A DNA stretch of 56,696 bases from Candidatus Epulonipiscium fishelsonii (GTDB taxonomy: Bacteria > Bacillota > Clostridia > Lachnospirales > Cellulosilyticaceae): NCBI GenBank assembly GCA_001983455.1, contig LJDB01000070.1, positions 1-56,696 on the forward strand, read 5' to 3'. Below the pieces are notes generated by a model. The model saw only the letters and a program-made list of their open reading frames with translations, had not been told where the DNA came from and did no database searches. The first letter of the stretch is position 1. Each line of letters opens with the position of its first letter. This document shows positions 41,301 through 45,434 of this stretch, piece by piece. A program made the translations under genes and the position numbers.

Positions 41301-44300
41301 ATTCTCCCAGATATATTAGTGTTGGAGGAATAGTATCTGCACCGTTTTGTGGTTTATAAAAAACTTTTGTACCACCTGATTCAAGATTATTTATGTCACC
41401 CATAGTAGATGAGCCGTCACTTATATCAAGGTAGTTATAAACAAGATATAAATATTCTAAACCAGTTAAATTTCTTAAGCCGTCCATATTAGTAAGTTTG
41501 TTAGTTTCAATTCTTAGTGTCTTTAAGCTTGATAAAGTTGCTAAATCACTAGTGTCACGTATCTCGTTATAGTTTAGTTCAAGCAGTTCTAATCCACTTA
41601 AGCCTGAAAGAGGGCTCACATTTTCAATATTATTGTTGTTAAGTGTTAATACTCTAAGGCTAGTTAAATTCTCTAAAGGACTTAAGTCTGAAATTTGATT
41701 ATCACTTAAACTTAATATATCTAAATTAGTTAAATTTGAAAGTGCTCCTATATCTGTTATATCATTATTTGCTAGATATAATTCTGTTAGATTAGTTAGA
41801 GTGGATAATTTGCTGATATCTTTAACTGTCGTATTTGCCAAAGACAATATATCAAGGTTGATTGCACTATCTAGTCCTGTTAAGTCAGTTACTTTTTCAT
41901 TATATCTAAGTTCTGTAAGTGTCTCAATCTCTCCTCTTTGTACCTGGCCATCTCCATTAGCATCCACTTCTGCTAGTACTGCTTTTTTCAAACCTTCGTC
42001 CTTAAATACAATTATAGTGTCTTGATTTACAATTGTAACGGTTATCAGACACGGTTCGCTTACATTTCCTGCTGCATCTACTGCTTTATAAGTTATTGTA
42101 AACTTTTCTCCCGCTATAGCTGAACTTACTTCACTAACTATCTCTCCTGCACTGTCTGTAATAATATATGTTGGCACAACATTAGTATCTCTGTCATCTA
42201 ATGCTGTTACTGTTGGCATTACAAATACGTCTCCAACTTTAAGGTTCAACTCTTTATTTCCATCATATTTTATTTGTGGAGGTACTGTGTCGGGCAATTG
42301 TGGCAATACAGTCACCTTTATAACGCATTCTGTGGACGTATTTCCAGCTTTATCTGTTGCTGTATAGATTATCTTATATACTTCTTCTGTCGAAGTATCT
42401 AGAGTTGGTACAGTTAAATTTTTAGAATTTAAAATTAACATATCTACAGGCACATTACCATCCATATTATCTGTAGCTGTTACATTTTCAAATTTAAAAG
42501 TATCCCCTACATGCAAAGTAAGTTCTGGTTCACCATTATAATTTATTACTGGTGGAATTATATCCGCTGAAGGTGCTTCAATAACAGTTACAGTAATTGT
42601 CATCGCATCTAATATTGCAGTTGCACTTTTTAAAGTATAGTTTAGTGTGTATACTCCTGGAATGTCTGTGTCAACTTCGGAAACTCTAGTGCCATCTTTA
42701 ACAATGGATAACCCTACCGTTCCACCTGCCCCCGTAACATTTAGTGTACTGATATCAAATACTTCAAATTGGTTTATTTCTATAAACATATCCCCGTTGT
42801 AAATCAATGATGCTGGAGGAACTCCATCATTTTGAGGATCGAAATAAAGTTTTGTTACATTTGGCAACAGACTTGTTGTATTGGGATCCAAATAGTTAAA
42901 CCTAACATATAATGTGGTTAAAGATAAATCACTTAAAGGACTTACATTTGTTAAGTTATTTTCGTCTAAATCAATTGTGGTTAAACCTGATAATCTACTT
43001 AATGCAGTTACATCTCGAATTTGATTTCTCTCTAAATTTAAACCTGTAAGATTAATCAAGCTTGCTATTGGTGCTATATTTTTAAGATTGTTACTACTTA
43101 AGTTCAAATAAGTTAAATTTGTTGCGTATTCAAGGCCTGTTAAGTCTGCTATATTTTTTCTTGTAATTGTCAACGTTGTTAATGTTTTTAATTCTTCGTT
43201 TTGAATATTTCCGTCTTTGTTTGTATCGATTTTTTCAAGAAGTGTATTTTTCAAGTTTTCATCTGGAAATTCAATAATATCAGTTAAATCTAGTATTTTA
43301 GGTATGTGTATATCTAATACTGAAGGTGATGAGACAGCTGAATCATCAGGATCAGGTACCAATATTTCTGGAGCAGGAGGTGCTGCTTCAAATCCTGGGA
43401 ATATATCTGGTATTACTGGATTTCCCATTTCAGGTAATAAATCAGGAGTTACTGGCCCTCCATTTTCGTCGCCATTAGGATCAGGTACCAATATTTCTGG
43501 AGCGGGTGGAGCTACTTCAAAATCTGGGAATATATCTGGTATTACTGGATTTCCCATTTCAGGCAAATCAGGAGTTACTGGTCCTCCATTTTCGTCTTCA
43601 TCAGGATCAGGCACCAATATTTCTGGAGTGGGTGGAGCTGCTTCAAAATCTGGCAATAAATCAGGTATCACTGGATTTCCAACTTCAGGCAAATCAGGAG
43701 TTACTGGTCCTTCGTTTTCGTCTTCATCTTCGCTGTCATCGTCATTAGGATCAGGCACCAATATTTCAGGAGCTGGTGGTTCTGCTTCAAAATCAGGGAA
43801 TATATCTGGTATCATTGGGTTTCCGATTTCAGGTAGTAAATCAGGAGTTACTGGGTCGCCGTTTTCAGGTAATAAATCAGGAGTTACTGGTCCTCCGACT
43901 TCAGGTAACAACTCAGGAGTTACTGGCTCTCCATCTTCATAATTATCTTCACTATCATCTTCATATTCGTATTCATCATCGTTGTCATCAGGATCAGGTA
44001 CCAATATTTCTGGGGCAGGTGGTACTGCTTCAAAATCAGGGAATATCTGTGGTATCAGTGGATTTCCGATTTCAGGTAGTAAATCAGGAGTTACTGGCCC
44101 TCCGACTTCAGGTAACAACTCAGGAGTTACTGGCCCTCCGACTTCAGGTAACAACTCAGGAGTTGCTGGCCCTCCATCTTCATAATTATCTTCACTGTCG
44201 TCTTCATAGTCGCTGTCATCTTCATATTCATAGTAGTTGTCGTCTTCATCGTCATCAGGATCAGGTACCAATATTTCTGGGGCAGGAGGTGCTGCTTCAA

Positions 44301-45159
44301 AATCAGGGAATATCTGTGGTATCAGTGGATTGCCCATTTCAGGGAATAAATCAGGAGTTACTGGTCCTCCGACTTCAGGTAGTAAATCAGGAGTTACTGG
44401 CCCTCCGACTTCAGGTAACAACTCAGGAGTTACTGGCCCTCCATCTTCATAATCGCTGTCATCTTCATATTCGTTATCGTCACTGTCATCTTCATATTCA
44501 TAGTAGTTGTCGTCTTCATCGTCATCAGGATCAGGTACCAATATTTCTGGGGCAGGAGGTGCTGCTTCAAAATCAGGGAATATCTGTGGTATCAGTGGAT
44601 TGCCCATTTCAGGGAATAAATCAGGAGTTACTGGCCCTCCATCTTCATAGTTGTTGTCACCATCATCATCATCGTCATAATCTTCATTATCGTCATAATC
44701 TTCATTATCGTCATCATAGTTGTCATCATAGTCGTCATTATATTCATCATCATATTCATCATCTTCATAGTAATCATCATAGTAGTAGTCATCATCTTCA
44801 TAGTAATCATCATAGTCATCGTCATCATCTTCATCAGGATCAGGCACCAATATTGCAGGAGCAGGTGGACCTGCTTCAAAATCAGGAAACATATCAGGTA
44901 TCATTGGATTGCCCATTTCAGGCAGCAACTCAGGAATTGCTGGTCCTCCCATTTCAGGCAGCAACTCAGGAATTGCTGGCCCTCCCATTTCAGGCAGCAA
45001 CTCAGGAATTGCTGGTCCTCCATCTGTGGGTTCTTCTTGCTCTAACATTTGGTTAACTTCATATGTAGCATAAACTGAATATGGAATGCTGATTTGACAA
45101 CCAAGCATAATTCCAGCAAGTGCCAAGCTCATACGTTTGGATACTTTGTTTTTACCCAT
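23392..45159 (-). CDS. Giant SLH-anchored multidomain surface protein, probable adhesin
   Basis: One uninterrupted frame of 7255 codons (roughly 0.75-0.8 MDa). Domains in order: signal peptide (1 to about 32, ending SVYA); eight Pro/Asp/Tyr-rich repeats (about 40-605); EF-hand-like DTNKDGNIQNEEL plus LRRs (about 610-776); three Ig-like domains (776-1046); EF-hand DANGDGQVQRGEI plus LRRs (1047-1276); about 41 more Ig-like domains with the TATD-x-AGN signature (1276-5088); 19 FIVAR-like helical repeats, each marked by a KWV motif (5089-6736). The C-terminus has a third, degenerate EF-hand/LRR block (DANGDGIIQQSEL), an Asp/Asn-rich linker (about 6890-6956), an unassigned segment, and three SLH domains (about 7071-7255) that bind wall polymers. 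Ig-like arrays of this type are found in internalin-like adhesins. Expression starts at ATG 45159 after GAGGAGG. Exported, wall-bound location is well supported; the ligand is unknown. Confidence 0.93.
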   Translation of the reverse strand: MGKNKVSKRMSLALAGIMLGCQISIPYSVYATYEVNQMLEQEEPTDGGPAIPELLPEMGGPAIPELLPEMGGPAIPELLPEMGNPMIPDMFPDFEAGPPAPAILVPDPDEDDDDDYDDYYEDDDYYYDDYYEDDEYDDEYNDDYDDNYDDDNEDYDDNEDYDDDDDGDNNYEDGGPVTPDLFPEMGNPLIPQIFPDFEAAPPAPEILVPDPDDDEDDNYYEYEDDSDDNEYEDDSDYEDGGPVTPELLPEVGGPVTPDLLPEVGGPVTPDLFPEMGNPLIPQIFPDFEAAPPAPEILVPDPDDDEDDNYYEYEDDSDYEDDSEDNYEDGGPATPELLPEVGGPVTPELLPEVGGPVTPDLLPEIGNPLIPQIFPDFEAVPPAPEILVPDPDDNDDEYEYEDDSEDNYEDGEPVTPELLPEVGGPVTPDLLPENGDPVTPDLLPEIGNPMIPDIFPDFEAEPPAPEILVPDPNDDDSEDEDENEGPVTPDLPEVGNPVIPDLLPDFEAAPPTPEILVPDPDEDENGGPVTPDLPEMGNPVIPDIFPDFEVAPPAPEILVPDPNGDENGGPVTPDLLPEMGNPVIPDIFPGFEAAPPAPEILVPDPDDSAVSSPSVLDIHIPKILDLTDIIEFPDENLKNTLLEKIDTNKDGNIQNEELKTLTTLTITRKNIADLTGLEYATNLTYLNLSSNNLKNIAPIASLINLTGLNLERNQIRDVTALSRLSGLTTIDLDENNLTNVSPLSDLSLTTLYVRFNYLDPNTTSLLPNVTKLYFDPQNDGVPPASLIYNGDMFIEINQFEVFDISTLNVTGAGGTVGLSIVKDGTRVSEVDTDIPGVYTLNYTLKSATAILDAMTITVTVIEAPSADIIPPVINYNGEPELTLHVGDTFKFENVTATDNMDGNVPVDMLILNSKNLTVPTLDTSTEEVYKIIYTATDKAGNTSTECVIKVTVLPQLPDTVPPQIKYDGNKELNLKVGDVFVMPTVTALDDRDTNVVPTYIITDSAGEIVSEVSSAIAGEKFTITYKAVDAAGNVSEPCLITVTIVNQDTIIVFKDEGLKKAVLAEVDANGDGQVQRGEIETLTELRYNEKVTDLTGLDSAINLDILSLANTTVKDISKLSTLTNLTELYLANNDITDIGALSNLTNLDILSLSDNQISDLSPLENLTSLRVLTLNNNNIENVSPLSGLSGLELLELNYNEIRDTSDLATLSSLKTLRIETNKLTNMDGLRNLTGLEYLYLVYNYLDISDGSSTMGDINNLESGGTKVFYKPQNGADTIPPTLIYLGEYELLSTAGKPFTMPEIIATDNLDEHVNVDLVIKQDGIDTGYTVIDESTPAGDYTLHYTATDSSGNTCKELVITVKVFGDQAKPVLRYEGEELLIYKQGDPDFSMPYVTATDNVDGSIARMVANLTIHLDITKDGSPLGSEEIDINEEGIYILTYQAEDTSGNLSEILKLKICIDGTAPEFTDDVSDADNVMRVQQNDTSFAMPTVTVADNMDGSEYGDGVEYDLTITKYDSDDNQVDFSGTEVDVTAEGKYVLEYVSSDEVGNEGRTTITVVVDGTSPVLTNNYEGGKLEFNVNGSAIFAMPFINDDGTDIELSDNFEEFYPDMEIILEIEFEGETKLYEDVVSGIFLDLSVDGTYTLTYYATDGAGNESERIVMTVIVDGTPPVFWYDTDKDGESDEHDKTDIRLKQYDPFSMPTVTATDAKNGDMPVELVVTYEYGIEDPPTDPLELVDPSYEGVYTLTYSTEDLAGNTTSMVIKVTVDGTAPVLEYDTNGDLDSNFDDLILKVQQGTGNTEHGSTFDMPIVIATDNLDPDIDLSDKIELSITKEGAGVRDTVDINDPGSYLLEYTLADHVGNTTDVSLTVIVDGKAPVLTYKGGTEFNIDVGDIFNIPVVPEITAEDDVDGNLNDRINLKITDPSIIEDGFIGENEKLLETAYSGNYTLTYTATDDVGNVSDAVEIIVNVGSEVPKFSYTINGVEQVDVIGTAERMVVQQNTPFADPAITAHDAEDGYLEVVQQIYESDVDGTLGTTISAIETAEEAIFKIIYSAEDKAGNVSTMSVMVLVDGTPPEIIYTGQDLIKVQQNTGITTDGSTFIMPDVTGLDTALDAVEEAATVTLAIKRDPIFLEGVTEVDITVVGTYTLTYTLTDGVGNSTEKVVVVIVDGEAPTLTYEGGLEYNVNLNDDLATVLDETANKYIATLLENVTAFDNIEKDMGIVTPSIVQTDGTGFPAGGEVSDITANVGTYEITFKIEDAVFNESKVIVVTINVGNNVPLFSYNIDGNEQTDVVTTTETMYVKQDSVFVEPMVSAKDEEDGFLDVTLVTYKVENMVETQVESVDTLNEGTFKLVYSAIDKAGNESTMSVIAFVDGEKPTIYPSTAETLFKVNENVAFDLPTITADDEVWNDVDSIEVPTAVTTSMIVTKNGEEVAFDQSPAGDGTYTVTYKAEDAAGNIAEHIVTVIVDNVAPKFDYDEEMSLNVRKDDPKFKLPVIEATDNIDGDMGEITPFIVRKSDDVTVTFADMISASGVYEVVYRTTDEATNVGELIISINVYGDGPQFVYDYMGTTSQTIKVPRDNIPFTMPTVTAYTEKIDEFGNTVQEAVAVEILIEKFGFGEMEEVSTDQDATFTITYTATDAAGNKNSLVVTVYVDGTPPVLTYNGDIVIRKIVGDNLNIDDIYAEDNIDGIYSFSDGLDLKITDEDGYEFTEGLEKVTSQAGVFTLTYTKTDTVGNISEPVIITVHVYENIPPTFKYDTDGDGTFNEDEDRVIKVTQGEALAMPTVTAKDSKDAELEVNTLIEQLDYNGLTYTTIQALNTAQAGEYKLTYTATDSVGITSTLCITVYVDSAGPVLTPSTDETFIKVKLGDTTFTMPTVTSSDAVDGIINVLVTPTITKDGEEFTGGTDTVLDAEGTYVLTYEAEDTAGNKSSHEITIIVDGTAPVIEYSDPTTTFYIKVNDSVFRLPKITAEDNYDGNMGIIEPEIRNQLDLVHTFTEMVATTGTYTAKYTAEDEVGNVSTRTITVHVDGEGPELSYDPNGNITDPSDNKKIKVKSTTSGTFTYPDVTVVGNYDIIREITRASFGAVDEVDLAVPGTYTISYSATDEAGNTSKITVTVYVDGEAPKLVYPEKTLVFNLKTGDALTLPTITATDNIDITTPVVVKLNNTIYDIATPVDTNAAGTQVYVYTATDTVGNVSEAIEITVNIYSSSIEFSYDTNGNGIYNETTDSSIKVKRNSPYNVPVVTAVDDRANQLEVTHTIKKDGTTVSAFSTAQVGTFVITYTATDEGGNSANINITIIVDGAGPKLKYTDSNVAETEVSEDTNYTINVNADTTYVAPTVTSFDDVDDVVGAAWKAVTPTITKDGVSVTEVKTDGTADGTYILTYKTEDSVGNLSPTITVSVNVDTVAPTLSTVEVTTVYAQINEKEFKIPEVTATDNIDREVDVDIVVSKDGTVVTEADIVKVAGTYKVEYSATDALGNKSAITTVTVIVIGDVPTLDYTYNGASYQERNNNLIKAKKGDTTFTLNDISITTSAGSTLNPTPQIERYNFGTVSSVDPNTEGTYTVTYTATDKAGNEGTTSVTIYVDGEAPLINYTGETEITTNAGTFSFESLTATDNIDGTATVMVEAPDGTTISGLNVTLAKGTYVYKYIAFDDAGNKAETDITIHVLGGVPTLTYNDGTTEKSPDGVVIKIKENSIFATPSVTGKNDDGELLDVEVEITYNSAEVGAVNTEAVGTYTLVYSATDDAGQTTSATMTVIVDGDLPVITLTPDVTSTQYINKDSTFTEPTSTVTDATDGTLTATVEIKKDGNVVGALDKESDGTYVITYTAEDEAGNESVKEVTVVVDNQGPILSETGSRTIYVQLNDSTFELPEITAEDNLDGAVNVTKSIKDSAGADVAEANIVDAVGTYTVEYSAVDSIGNNSLVTTITVEVLDGPEVTFNSYDGTHYSEVANKVIKVKKGTAFSQDDIKVSASTGATLQTPTIEKYGVGAVSSIDPNVAGTYIITYTATNDAGEEGKLAITVYVDGEPPKIAYTGKTEITTAAGAYTFPTVSASDDIDGTADVKLMQGTTTITNYTVTLTGDTTYKYVSTDKAGNTSEIEITVYVLGAGPTLKYNDGTGDVNPEGKVLHVQKGSIFSTPVVTGEDSDGDILDVEVEITYNGGKVGAVNTTATGEYTLVYSATDDAGQTTSATMTVKVYASAPTITLTPNTTSEYYFINKDDTTFTEPTTASALDSFKQSVAVTKAVTKDGVAATFDKTVDGTYVLTYTATDLAGNTTVKEITVVVDNQGPILSETTDRTIYAQLNDTTFTIPDITAEDNFDGKVTVNTTITSDDVSGFSGTASDITKNAGTYKIAYSATDSLGNQSDVTTITVIVMGGPQITFDGYGPGATNYVNTTDGVIKVKKDGTFNISNIKLVTTGGTVTSTDIERYGYGKVSSVNTAVAGTYVITYTATDDAGGEGKLSITVYVDGEAPKIQYSDAMEITTKAGSYTFPTLTATDNIDGTAPVVFNTDGNHTVTLTTGTHEYTYKATDLAGNEGTLTIKVNVLAGGPELIYYDETGTKAEPNGQEFHIKKGSLFTTPLVSAEDAAGDMIDVDVEVMYNTSNKVGAVNTNAPGTYTLTYTAEDNAGQTTSASMTVKVYASAPTITLDPAQSATEFLINKDSTFTQPTATATDSFIQSVTPTVTVKKDNADVTFDNTIDSGTFVITYTATDKAGNITEEVLTVVVDNLPPVFEAGVQTSYKIPKDSTFTIPTLTAIDARQGTTTATYTVAYTGSGSPAANTVDTAIAGTYTITYTAADSLGNSSTKDITVVVVGEGPVLSIDGGKTNYVISKTTTFDYLTDITGKVKVDPAELQGDITRKITHSLYGDFPQLLPVLGGRYTIRYEVENDAGMKDDLSVTLDIDDEAPKLSYSGTSTIYVKNGETFTMPSLTATDNFATSPTISYTFTDGTEADLTAGTDGKYTLSYTATDDVGNVSAPIVIKVVIDKTLPTFKNNGAAVETSDNLEILVDKNSFYMMPITAEDSSGGTVKLTNVITPASGSPYNGNFINTSIAGDHTVVYTAEDEIGNTSTLQFKVIVVDGNELQALIDEAQEDLDNTVESAVSGNDVEKGTLWVSTEEALALENAITAATNIMNDPTSTQTDIADAKTALQGAYDTFKNGKQDGLIDKNTLRTLLGNIQSNLDNTATSEKDGNDIDKSIKWVPKTTADALQALINEAMAVANDPDALQTEVQEYVTKLQNANTQFNNAKKYGKFDKGILEDAIEDAERSMEDIVVSTRGGIDVKVGTEWVTQGVYTTLEEKIQAAKDALADSNSTQAEFDSAKEALEQAEKAFNDSKAEGTLDADSLQNIILQAQSKLNSVISSEDGNDVPVGTKWVEKSMATALKNAITTATSVMNSPSSTQDQVTSAKQAIEAAMTAFDGAIHDGKLNKTPLQTAISNAKVNLENTLISTGAGYVEKGKKWVDQTEWNTFKAIIDKATAVVNSTTSTQVEVEAQLQALADGVTAFETAKELGTLDPNSLQGLISSAQGKLNSVVKSADGEDVPVGTKWVEESKATDLEDAINDAIDIMNDSTATQSQVESAKSALETAVTNFEAAIADGKLNKTPLQTAIANAQINLENTTKSTDGSDVSPETKWVTETVWNTYKAAIKAATDVVNSTTATQTQVTNALATLNGATTTFDGAKAPGTLTKNQLQIDIAKAQMNHDNTLEATTSDSVELGVKWVTSDEKATLQTAINTATDVSKDPNADQATVDAAIANLKAAVATFEAAKEVGVLDKTALRALIGNVQSNLDNTIQSTNNGNDIDKSVKWVSDTEASTLQTAINTANTVLNSSNSQAAVEAQESDLKAANTVFNAAKEFGKLDKSILEDFIAEVQDNLDSTTVSADGEDVPKGTKWVTAENKATLNTAIATAKGVLNDVASTQTELDGAKTTLEAANNLFNTTHKQDGTLDPSSLQGLIAQAQGKLNTAVRSSNNGEDIPVGTKWVSDTVATALEDAIDDAITAMSGNDQGAIDDARTALNNAMAAFVPADGTLNKSPLQTAIANAQLNLDNTTKSTDGSDVSPDTKWVTETVWNTYKAAIKAATDVVNSTTATQTQVTNALATLNTATSTFDGAKAPGTLTKNQLQIEIAKAQMNHDNTLEATTSDSVELGVKWVTSDEKATLQTAINTATDVSTNPNADQATVDQAIADLKAAVATFEAAKEVGVLDKTALRALIGNVQSNLDNTIQSTNNGNDIDKSVKWVSDTEASTLQTAINTANTVLNSSNSQAAVEAQESDLKAANTVFNAAKEFGKLDKSILEDFIAEVQDNLDSTTVSADGEDVPVGTDWVIQDAHNTLKDAIAAANVVLNNAASTQDQLESAKNTLSTAQDAFNGSKADGTLDPSSLQGLIAAAQGKLNTAVRSSNDGKDIPVGTKWVATSIAEDLETKIAEAITAMTSDDQGEITTATNNLQAAIDAFVTADGILNKTPLQTLIASAQANLDSTFESLDGTNVSPETKWVTATHKSTLQTAIDDAKTVVTNSSSTQDDVTAKTTNLENAVSAFNSAKQPGTQNRSPLQIEIAKAELNLSNAVVSSDGKEIPVGTKWVTAGDKTPLQTAIDNATNVANDATATQAQITEELNKLKLAVQAFETAKKDGLLDKSSLSLYISYAEGIKIETTVATTGDGISSNKYWYTADDQSTLVSGINNAKVVLNKPGVTQDEITQAKTDLEAVVAGILTVRQLGTSSVASIADPLVERAVLEQTDANGDGIIQQSELANLTTLKIEPVEISQGRTVGASMMAIGNSINPMLGIGISVNLSGLEDAVNLKVLDLTGVVNVKGGFDSIKTLPDLEVIKVDKSLFESTDELQVAIEELNKYRKGINLDDSLEVDLIINYTPKPELPEPEEPTAPEEDDDQDNENNSTEDNQDDDNNNTEDDDTDDDNNTSEDDDTDDDNNTSEDDTNDIVVKDYTEDMNASEKALFVEYGLTNQDIHKTEVMVANLLPWAKDVITNGLANLMPYTALTTEVSFEILQPALFNIFTDIEIKSMVVNDDLLETLGIDIASLTNITTLTQMLDAQFSDIKETDWENSIVKQAAELGFVTGMPDGTFAPDKQLQVADTFTFLDRVLLVNGVTDMRLSRTTVEKYITTKDHWAFNSMASIGSKLSEDTLSKVTTSEMTRGLLAQVLYEVTADSIVTTNEAVKVTTNFGDILTSPYKDAIEYCVATGLLNGTSETTMSPDKIVTRAEMTAIIMRIHDALQK
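24950..29890 (-). repeat. 19 FIVAR-like repeats inside the giant gene
   Basis: Units of about 87 residues each contain a KWV-type motif (GTKWV, SVKWV, GVKWV and variants; the last is NKYWY), a central pair of helices, and a GTLD/GKLDK turn. Order-specific variants recur every five units: the run KWVTETVWNTY, KWVTSDEKATL, KWVSDTEASTL occurs twice. FIVAR domains occur in large staphylococcal wall proteins. Predicted to form a long helical rod near the wall. Confidence 0.82.
26153..28320 (-). repeat. Recent tandem duplication within the FIVAR array
   Basis: The stretch from about 26153 to 27000 recurs at about 27452 to 28300 with an offset of exactly 1299 bases (433 codons); for example TGGTGCTGTC is at 26181 and 27480. 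Over several hundred bases only scattered differences are visible, far fewer than between other units. The offset equals five repeat units, so whole units were copied in frame. Confidence 0.88.
29890..41345 (-). repeat. Array of about 41 Ig-like domains with a five-domain cycle
   Basis: Each domain is about 80-95 residues with an opening of the DG-x-x-P type, a middle FTMPTVTATDN-like strand and an ending TYTATD-x-AGN. By my hand count 41 lie in this block and three more precede the second LRR block. Five subtypes recur in fixed order. One subtype begins at about 30957, 32286, 33612, 34941, 36339 and 37755, so spacings are 1329, 1326, 1329, 1398 and 1416 bases (442-472 codons). Confidence 0.85.
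43340..45035 (-). repeat. N-terminal Pro/Asp/Tyr-rich repeats
   Basis: Eight copies of a GNP-x-IP-x-IFPDFEA-x-PPAPEILVPDP core alternate with GGPVTPELLPE-type spacers and highly acidic tracts, the longest of which is rich in DDY, YYED and similar. Neighbouring copies are nearly identical in DNA, for example around 44251 and 44521 (offset 270 bases). The segment is predicted to be extended and disordered. Copy number is likely to vary between strains. Confidence 0.85.
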
Positions 45160-45434
45160 ATAGACCTCCTCAATCTATTAAACTCAAATTCTATAGTCAT
45201 ACTATGTCTGAATTTAGAACATAAGTATGGTTGTATATTTATATCTTATACTAGAATAAGAACGAATAATATTCGTCTTGAATAATATTCGTTCTACTTT
45301 GTATATAATATAGCCTTATAAATTATATTATATATATCGGTTAAAAATTAACTTTATGAAACTATACTACTTGTATATATTTTTTTTATGAAATATTCCT
45401 AACACTAGCGTTTGAAATATGGGCTAAAATTATC
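45160..45434. promoter_or_regulatory. Long leader and promoter region of the giant gene
   Basis: No gene is present. A 35-base inverted repeat at 45260-45294 pairs 14 of 15 positions (GAACGAATAATATTC with its complement, 5-base loop) and lies about 100 bases before the start codon. It may terminate the upstream chemoreceptor message or regulate the giant gene. A CCGATAT element (45334-45340, minus strand) matches the -10 box of sigma-D promoters, but TAAA is only 11-12 bases before it instead of about 15. Confidence 0.45.

Noticed and set aside
43776-45056. Long plus-strand frame (426 codons) opposite the N-terminal repeats of the giant gene
   Set aside because: It is a by-product of the in-frame repeats of the minus-strand gene; its product is a low-complexity Leu/Gln/His string, and it has no credible ribosome site.
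23392-45159. CRISPR array or satellite DNA as an explanation for the strong periodicity
   Set aside because: The periodic segment is one open frame with protein-level conservation and no short identical repeats separated by unique spacers.
45328-45360. Sigma-D (flagellar) promoter for the giant gene
   Set aside because: CCGATAT fits the -10 box, but the only TAAA is 11-12 bases away instead of about 15, so I do not call it.
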